9,580 nt of DNA from Nanohaloarchaea archaeon PL-Br10_U2g5 (GTDB lineage: Archaea > Halobacteriota > Halobacteria > Halobacteriales > Haloferacaceae): assembly GCA_001564205.1 (NCBI GenBank), contig LKMY01000048.1, forward strand, positions 1 through 9,580, in the 5' to 3' direction. The position numbers and the translations under genes are program-made. This document shows positions 6,001 through 9,580 of the stretch, piece by piece. The stretch's first letter is position 1. Each line of letters begins with the position of its first letter. The notes below the pieces were generated by a model. It was given only the letters and a program-made list of their open reading frames with translations. It did no database searches and was not told the DNA's origin.

Positions 6001-6817
6001 CTACGGAGACGATGAGCGCCGATATCTCTTCGTCGAAGGTATCGGAATCGGTCGCGAGCGTTTCCCTCGTCTCTTCGTCCGTGACCTCTTCGAGCACTTC
6101 ATCGCCGTCGAGGGGATCCGGGACTGCATCGTCGATGACCGAGGAGAGCGGCTCCGTCGGAAACGCCCCGCCGGCGACGAGCACGTCGGTGCCGTCGTGC
6201 CAGACGGCGAGTCTGGCCCGGACCTCCACGGACTCGCTGAGGTCGCCCGTCGAGCCGTCGGGGAGTGGAACGTCGCCGTCGAACGCGAACTCGCCTTCGA
6301 GCACCCACGCGGTCGCCGTGTGGCCGCCCGTCACCGTCGTGGTCCCCTCGTCAACGACCTCGATGTTCTCGATACCGCTCTCGCGGAGTTGGGTGTGGAA
6401 CGCGCTGGCCGCAGCGACCTCCACTTGTGCCATCAGTCGCTCTCGAACGATCCCACCGGGGAGGCTGTCGAGCGCCGGTCGGAGGTCGATTCGCGTCGCG
6501 AAAAAAACAACCGGAGAGCCGTCGGCGTCGAACGTCTCCGCGATCGCCTCGGCGACGTCGACGTACTCGTACACCTCTGTCGATTCGAGCGCTCGGACCG
6601 TCACCGGGCCGTACGACTCCTCGAAGACGGCGCCTGTGGACTCTTCGATGAGCCGCCAGCCGTCGTCGATCCGATCGCTCGTGACCGTCGGCTTCGGTAC
6701 CTCGCCGTCGCGGGTACCTAAACAGCCGGCAAGCCCGACTGTAGCGACGCTTGCGCCACCTGCGAGCAGTCGACGCCGACTGACTTCGGTCGATGTTCCT
6801 GCCGAGTCATCGTTCAT
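5996..6817 (-). CDS. Tat-exported lipoprotein of unknown family
   Basis: The 273-residue protein has a twin-arginine signal (SRRRLLAGG, 13-21), a short hydrophobic stretch and a lipobox LAGC with the lipid-modified Cys at 32. It should be exported folded and anchored on the outer face of the membrane. The mature part is acidic, with a predicted alpha/beta look: RPALDSLPGGIVRERLMAQVE (about 113-133) may be a long helix, and VTVRALE, SPVVFFATRIDL, HTATAWVLEGEF and VEVRARLAVWHDGTDVLVAGG look like strands. It ends in an acidic helical tail (230-270). I know no named domain for it; I considered the haloarchaeal DUF6517 lipoproteins and saw no match to their sequence blocks. The ATG at 6817 was chosen because the signal peptide starts there and a TATA box lies 26 bases upstream. 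The frame stays open to 7645, but only as a shadow of thiB. It is divergent from the thiamine importer. Confidence 0.8.
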   Translation of the reverse strand: MNDDSAGTSTEVSRRRLLAGGASVATVGLAGCLGTRDGEVPKPTVTSDRIDDGWRLIEESTGAVFEESYGPVTVRALESTEVYEYVDVAEAIAETFDADGSPVVFFATRIDLRPALDSLPGGIVRERLMAQVEVAAASAFHTQLRESGIENIEVVDEGTTTVTGGHTATAWVLEGEFAFDGDVPLPDGSTGDLSESVEVRARLAVWHDGTDVLVAGGAFPTEPLSSVIDDAVPDPLDGDEVLEEVTDEETRETLATDSDTFDEEISALIVSVE

Positions 6818-6840
6818 GCAGGTACCGAACCCGTGGGGGA

Positions 6841-6846
6841 ATAAAT
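6841..6846 (-). promoter_or_regulatory. TATA box of the lipoprotein gene
   Basis: On the minus strand this reads ATTTAT, centred about 26 bases upstream of the lipoprotein ATG at 6817. The spacing supports both that start and a leaderless transcript. Confidence 0.6.
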
Positions 6847-6859
6847 CGGTGTCGACGAC

Positions 6860-6877
6860 GCTATCGCCGGTGATAGC
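6860..6877. repeat. Perfect inverted repeat in the divergent lipoprotein/thiB intergenic region
   Basis: GCTATC (6860-6865) and GATAGC (6872-6877) are perfect inverted arms around GCCGGT. The element lies 43-60 bases upstream of the lipoprotein start and outside both predicted leaderless transcripts, so a protein-binding site is more likely than an RNA hairpin. The surrounding 6866-6907 is rich in GCCGGT-like words. Chance occurrence of a 6-bp arm pair is not negligible. Confidence 0.35.
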
Positions 6878-6966
6878 CGGACAGGCGCCGGTGGCCGGTA
6901 CCGTTCCGCTACTGACGCCAACCCGAGGGACCACCGACATCGCCGACTCGGTCCGACACGGATCCC

Positions 6967-6973
6967 TTATGTA
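6967..6973 (+). promoter_or_regulatory. TATA box of the thiamine importer operon
   Basis: TTATGTA is centred about 28 bases upstream of the thiB ATG at 6998, in a local AT-rich patch. It predicts a leaderless mRNA, which leaves no room for a riboswitch in the transcript. Confidence 0.5.
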
Positions 6974-6986
6974 ACTACTGGGTACA
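6970..6986. promoter_or_regulatory. Operator-like inverted repeat overlapping the thiB promoter
   Basis: TGTAAC (6970-6975) and GGTACA (6981-6986) are inverted arms matching at five of six positions, separated by TACTG. The site overlaps the downstream part of the TATA box and ends 11 bases before the start codon, a position where a bound repressor would block the pre-initiation complex. Thiamine-responsive ThiR regulators (HTH fused to a ThiN domain) are known in archaea and would be the natural candidate, but I cannot check the motif against their consensus. Confidence 0.4.
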
Positions 6987-6997
6987 ACAACCAAGTA

Positions 6998-8239
6998 ATG
7001 ACAGACGATGAGACCGCGACAGCTCGGCGAGGTAGCACGCAGACGGCTCACCGACCGACGAGGCGACGGTTCCTGACGGTCAGCGGCGTAGCGGCTGCGG
7101 TTGCGCTCGCGGGCTGTAGCGCCGAACAGACCGATGACAGTCCCGGCGATGACGATGTCGACGACGGCGCCGGTGACGACGGAGACGCGGCCGACGACGG
7201 CGACGAGTCCGATGATGACTCCACGGAAGAGACGCCCACGCTGACGGTCGCGACGTACGACTCCTTCATCGACGCACCCTCGGTGAGCCCGGGTGAGTGG
7301 CTCAAAGACGAGTTCGAGAGCCGGTTCGACGCGGAGCTGGAGTGGGCGACCCCGGACAACGAAATCAACCACTACATCGAGCGAGAGCAGTCGGGCGCGG
7401 GAATCGACGCCGACGCCTACGTCGGGTTCAACACCGACGACCTGGTTCGGATCGACGACGAGCTCGACGACGGGCTCTTCGCTGAGGCGGGCGATATCGA
7501 CGGGCTCGACGACGTTCGAGAGGGGCTCCGCTTCGATCCGTTCGACCGCGCCGTCCCGTTCGATACCGGTTACATCAGCCTGGTGTACGACGGCACCCAG
7601 ACGGAGGCGCCCGAGACGTTCGACGGACTTCTCGACGACGAGCACACCGGCGCGCTCATCGCGCAGAACCCCGGCGCGTCAACGACCGGCCGCGCGTTCC
7701 TGTTACACACGATCCACCAGTTCGGCGACGGGGACGACGGTGTCGTCGACGGCGAGGACGGCGAGACCGAGTACGATTACCTCGATTATTGGGCGGACCT
7801 CCAGGACAACGACGTTCGCGTGCTCGGCTCGTGGAGCGATTCCTACAGCGCGTGGAGCGAGGGCGAGGCCCCGATGGTCGTCTCCTACTCCACCGATCAG
7901 GTGTTCGCCAATATGGAGGGCGCAGACCTCGACGAGCATCAGATCCGATTCTTGAACGATCAGGCGTACGCAAACCCCGAGGGAATGGCCGTCTTCACCG
8001 ACGCAGACCACCCCGACCTCGCCCGCGAGTTCATGTCGTTCATGCTCGAACCCGCGGTCCAAGGCGAGATCGCCGAGCGAAACGTCGCCTTCCCCGCGAC
8101 CGACTCCGCCGAGCTGCCGGACGACTACGCCGACCTCGCACAGGAGCCTGCCGACCCAGTGACGTTCACGTACGAGGAGCTGCAAGGCTCCGTCAGTGAG
8201 TGGATCTCCGAGTGGGAGCGACAGTTCGCCGGCAACTGA
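6998..8239 (+). CDS. thiB: Thiamine ABC transporter substrate-binding lipoprotein
   Basis: The 413-residue protein is the extracellular binding component of a thiamine (or thiamine phosphate) ABC importer. It has a Tat signal (TRRRFLTVSG, 21-30), a lipobox LAGC with Cys40, and an Asp/Gly-rich linker (about 44-80) typical of haloarchaeal lipoproteins. The mature domain follows the order of E. coli ThiB/TbpA: TLTVATYDSF (81-90), YVGFNTDDL, AVPFDTGYISLVYD (185-198), QNPGASTTGRAFLL (223-236), GSWSDSYSAWSEGEAPMVVSYSTD (277-300), a helix near LAREFMSFMLEPAVQ, and a Trp-rich EWISEWERQF end (401-410). In the E. coli protein the matching segments line the ligand pocket. An acidic insertion (243-258) is probably halophilic adaptation. 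The ATG at 6998 is the first in frame after the promoter and gives a complete Tat signal. thiP follows after 7 bases. Confidence 0.93.
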   Translation: MTDDETATARRGSTQTAHRPTRRRFLTVSGVAAAVALAGCSAEQTDDSPGDDDVDDGAGDDGDAADDGDESDDDSTEETPTLTVATYDSFIDAPSVSPGEWLKDEFESRFDAELEWATPDNEINHYIEREQSGAGIDADAYVGFNTDDLVRIDDELDDGLFAEAGDIDGLDDVREGLRFDPFDRAVPFDTGYISLVYDGTQTEAPETFDGLLDDEHTGALIAQNPGASTTGRAFLLHTIHQFGDGDDGVVDGEDGETEYDYLDYWADLQDNDVRVLGSWSDSYSAWSEGEAPMVVSYSTDQVFANMEGADLDEHQIRFLNDQAYANPEGMAVFTDADHPDLAREFMSFMLEPAVQGEIAERNVAFPATDSAELPDDYADLAQEPADPVTFTYEELQGSVSEWISEWERQFAGN

Positions 8240-8246
8240 GGGTCCC

Positions 8247-9580
8247 GTGAGCGTCGCCGGAATCGTCAACCGCGTCGAAGGGCGCCTACTGACCGCGCTC
8301 GCGGTCGTGACGAGCGCCCTGCTCGTCGTCGCGTTTTATTACCCGGTCGGTACCGTCCTGGTCGAGGCCGTCGTCGTCGACGGCATCGTCACGCTCGGCG
8401 TGTTCGCGGAGATCCTACGCGACCCGTTCTACTTCGGCGAGCTCGCGCGACTGTTCGCCGGAGAGTCGCCGCTCGCGGTCGTGTCCGACCTTCTCGGCCC
8501 GGATCGTCGGCTCGGAATCGTCGGGTTCACGGCGTATCAGGCCGCGCTGTCGACGATCGCCAGCGTCGCGCTCGGACTGCCCGCCGCCTACCTGCTGGCG
8601 CGCTTCGAGTTCCCCGGTCGGCGGACGTTGCGGTCGCTCACTATCGTTCCGTTCGTCCTCCCGTCGATCATGGTCGCCGTCGGCTTCGTCGCCACCTTCG
8701 GTCGAAACGGGACGCTGAACACGGTGTTGGGCGCGGTCGGGCTCCCGCCCGTCGAGCTCATGTTCACGCTCGAAGCGATCGTGATCGCCCACGCCTTCTA
8801 CAACGCACCGCTCGTCGCGCGGGTGACGACCGCGGCGTGGGAATCTGTCGACGCGAGCGCGGTCGAGACCGCTCGGAGCCTCGGTGCGGGGCCGTTTCGG
8901 GCCTTCTACGACGTGGTCGCGCCGCAGGTGTATCCCGCGGTGTTGACCGGCGCGGCGCTCACGTTCGTCTTCACGTTCGGCACGTTCCCCATCGTCCTCG
9001 CCCTTGGCGGATTCCAGCTGGCGACCGTCGAGGTGTTCATCTACCGGCTCGTGCGCGACCTGAGCTACGCGGAGGCGGCCGCGCTGGCGATAGTCGAGCT
9101 CGTCATCTCGCTCGGCGTCCTGCTGGCGTACCTCCGATACGAGGCGAAACACACGGTCCGGTCGCGGGGGGCGCGACCCCTGGCGCGAAAATCGTTGCTC
9201 CCCGCTGCGCCGACCGCCCGAGAGCTGCTTCCGCGGGTCGGACTCGCCGCCTACGTCGTCGTCGCAGGGCTCATCTTCCTCGCCCCCATCGCGTCGATGG
9301 TCCTCGCGAGCGTCACGGGCGGCGACGGCGCGCTCACCCTCGACCACTACCGGTTCCTTCTCGACCGTCAGCAGACGGGGGCCGCGTTTCAGGTGCGGCC
9401 GTGGCCCGCGATCCGAAACTCGCTGACGTTCGCGGGCGCGGCGACCCTCCTGGCGCTTCCGATGGGCGTCGTCGTCGCGGTGCTGACGACGCGCCGATAC
9501 CGCGGCCGGAAGCTGGTGGATGCGGCCGCGATGGCACCGCTCGCGGTGTCGGGAATCATCGTCGGACTCGGGCTGCTCCG
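8247..9580 (+). CDS. thiP: Thiamine ABC transporter permease, 3' end outside the window
   Basis: An uninterrupted frame from a GTG at 8247 to the window edge (444 codons) encodes a duplicated binding-protein-dependent permease, ThiP, the membrane channel that accepts substrate from ThiB. TM1 is about 15-35, followed by an external loop of about 55 residues. The first permease domain (about 95-300) contains the EAA-type cytoplasmic loop ETARSLGAG with PQVYPAV (207-232), which docks to the ATPase. The second half begins with TM segments at about 333-355 and 392-414, and the frame leaves the window before its own EAA loop, so roughly 100-150 residues are missing. GTG is chosen because the first ATG lies past TM1 and TM2; the 7-base gap to thiB indicates one operon. 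An ATPase gene (thiQ) is expected downstream. A general Fe3+-type dual permease is the alternative, but the adjacent ThiB argues for thiamine. Confidence 0.88.
   Translation, partial: MSVAGIVNRVEGRLLTALAVVTSALLVVAFYYPVGTVLVEAVVVDGIVTLGVFAEILRDPFYFGELARLFAGESPLAVVSDLLGPDRRLGIVGFTAYQAALSTIASVALGLPAAYLLARFEFPGRRTLRSLTIVPFVLPSIMVAVGFVATFGRNGTLNTVLGAVGLPPVELMFTLEAIVIAHAFYNAPLVARVTTAAWESVDASAVETARSLGAGPFRAFYDVVAPQVYPAVLTGAALTFVFTFGTFPIVLALGGFQLATVEVFIYRLVRDLSYAEAAALAIVELVISLGVLLAYLRYEAKHTVRSRGARPLARKSLLPAAPTARELLPRVGLAAYVVVAGLIFLAPIASMVLASVTGGDGALTLDHYRFLLDRQQTGAAFQVRPWPAIRNSLTFAGAATLLALPMGVVVAVLTTRRYRGRKLVDAAAMAPLAVSGIIVGLGLL

Noticed and set aside
5515..6015. Open frame of 166 codons on the plus strand
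   Set aside because: It is antisense to hisA and its C-terminal repeats (LQPSVT-type) are just the translated DNA repeat at 5943-6000.
6818..6997. TPP riboswitch upstream of thiB
   Set aside because: None of the conserved thi-box segments (CUGAGA and the ACCUGAUCUGG-type block) is present, and the TATA spacing predicts a leaderless mRNA.
6818..7645. N-terminal extension of the lipoprotein frame by about 276 residues
   Set aside because: It runs antisense through thiB and would bury the Tat signal peptide inside the protein; the ATG at 6817 with its TATA box is far better.
8415..9347. Open frame of 310 codons on the minus strand
   Set aside because: It is a highly charged Arg/Asp/Glu shadow opposite the thiP frame, whose product shows membrane helices and an EAA loop.
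1..9580. CRISPR array, insertion sequence, defence or other novel multi-gene system
   Set aside because: No regularly spaced repeats, transposase, integrase, nuclease or reverse transcriptase motifs are visible. All sizeable genes fit core metabolism, transport or single hypothetical proteins.

Overview
The window looks like a stretch of a haloarchaeal chromosome, probably from Halorubrum or a close relative. The evidence is very high GC with strong G/C preference at third codon positions, very acidic predicted proteins, Tat-type (twin-arginine) lipoprotein signal peptides followed by Asp-rich linkers, and TATA-like boxes about 25-28 bases upstream of start codons, as expected for leaderless archaeal transcripts. 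The genus is a guess from general appearance; haloarchaeon is firm.

Layout, left to right. A CxxCxxCC-type zinc/iron-chelating (YkgJ-like) protein lies on the minus strand (124-1020). It is followed by a repeat-rich non-coding stretch of about 290 bp holding a 15-bp minisatellite, a perfect 9-bp hairpin and a very AT-rich island. Next is hisB (minus, 1314-1910), divergent from a two-gene plus-strand operon of an APC-family amino-acid permease (1986-3443) and a universal stress (Usp) protein (3445-4323). A hypothetical membrane-anchored protein (minus, 4325-5014) converges on the Usp gene with one base between the stop codons. hisA (minus, 5146-5895) follows, then a Tat lipoprotein of unknown family (minus, 5996-6817). 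Divergent from that lipoprotein starts a thiamine ABC importer: thiB (substrate-binding lipoprotein, 6998-8239) and thiP (permease, 8247 to beyond the window edge). An ATPase gene (thiQ) would be expected just outside.

How the genes work together. hisB and hisA are non-consecutive steps of histidine biosynthesis. They lie near each other but in separate transcription units, interrupted by the permease/Usp pair and an unknown membrane gene. The permease/Usp pair is a compact operon and is probably an amino-acid uptake system with a nucleotide-responsive partner. ThiB and ThiP form an import route for thiamine or its phosphates; an operator-like inverted repeat overlaps the thiB promoter.

I found no mobile element, CRISPR array, RNA gene or clear novel multi-gene system. 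The most interesting material is non-coding: operator-like inverted repeats at 6970-6986, 6860-6877 and 5071-5092, the AT-rich island inside an inverted repeat abutting the hisB stop codon, and short direct repeats at the 3' ends of minus-strand genes.
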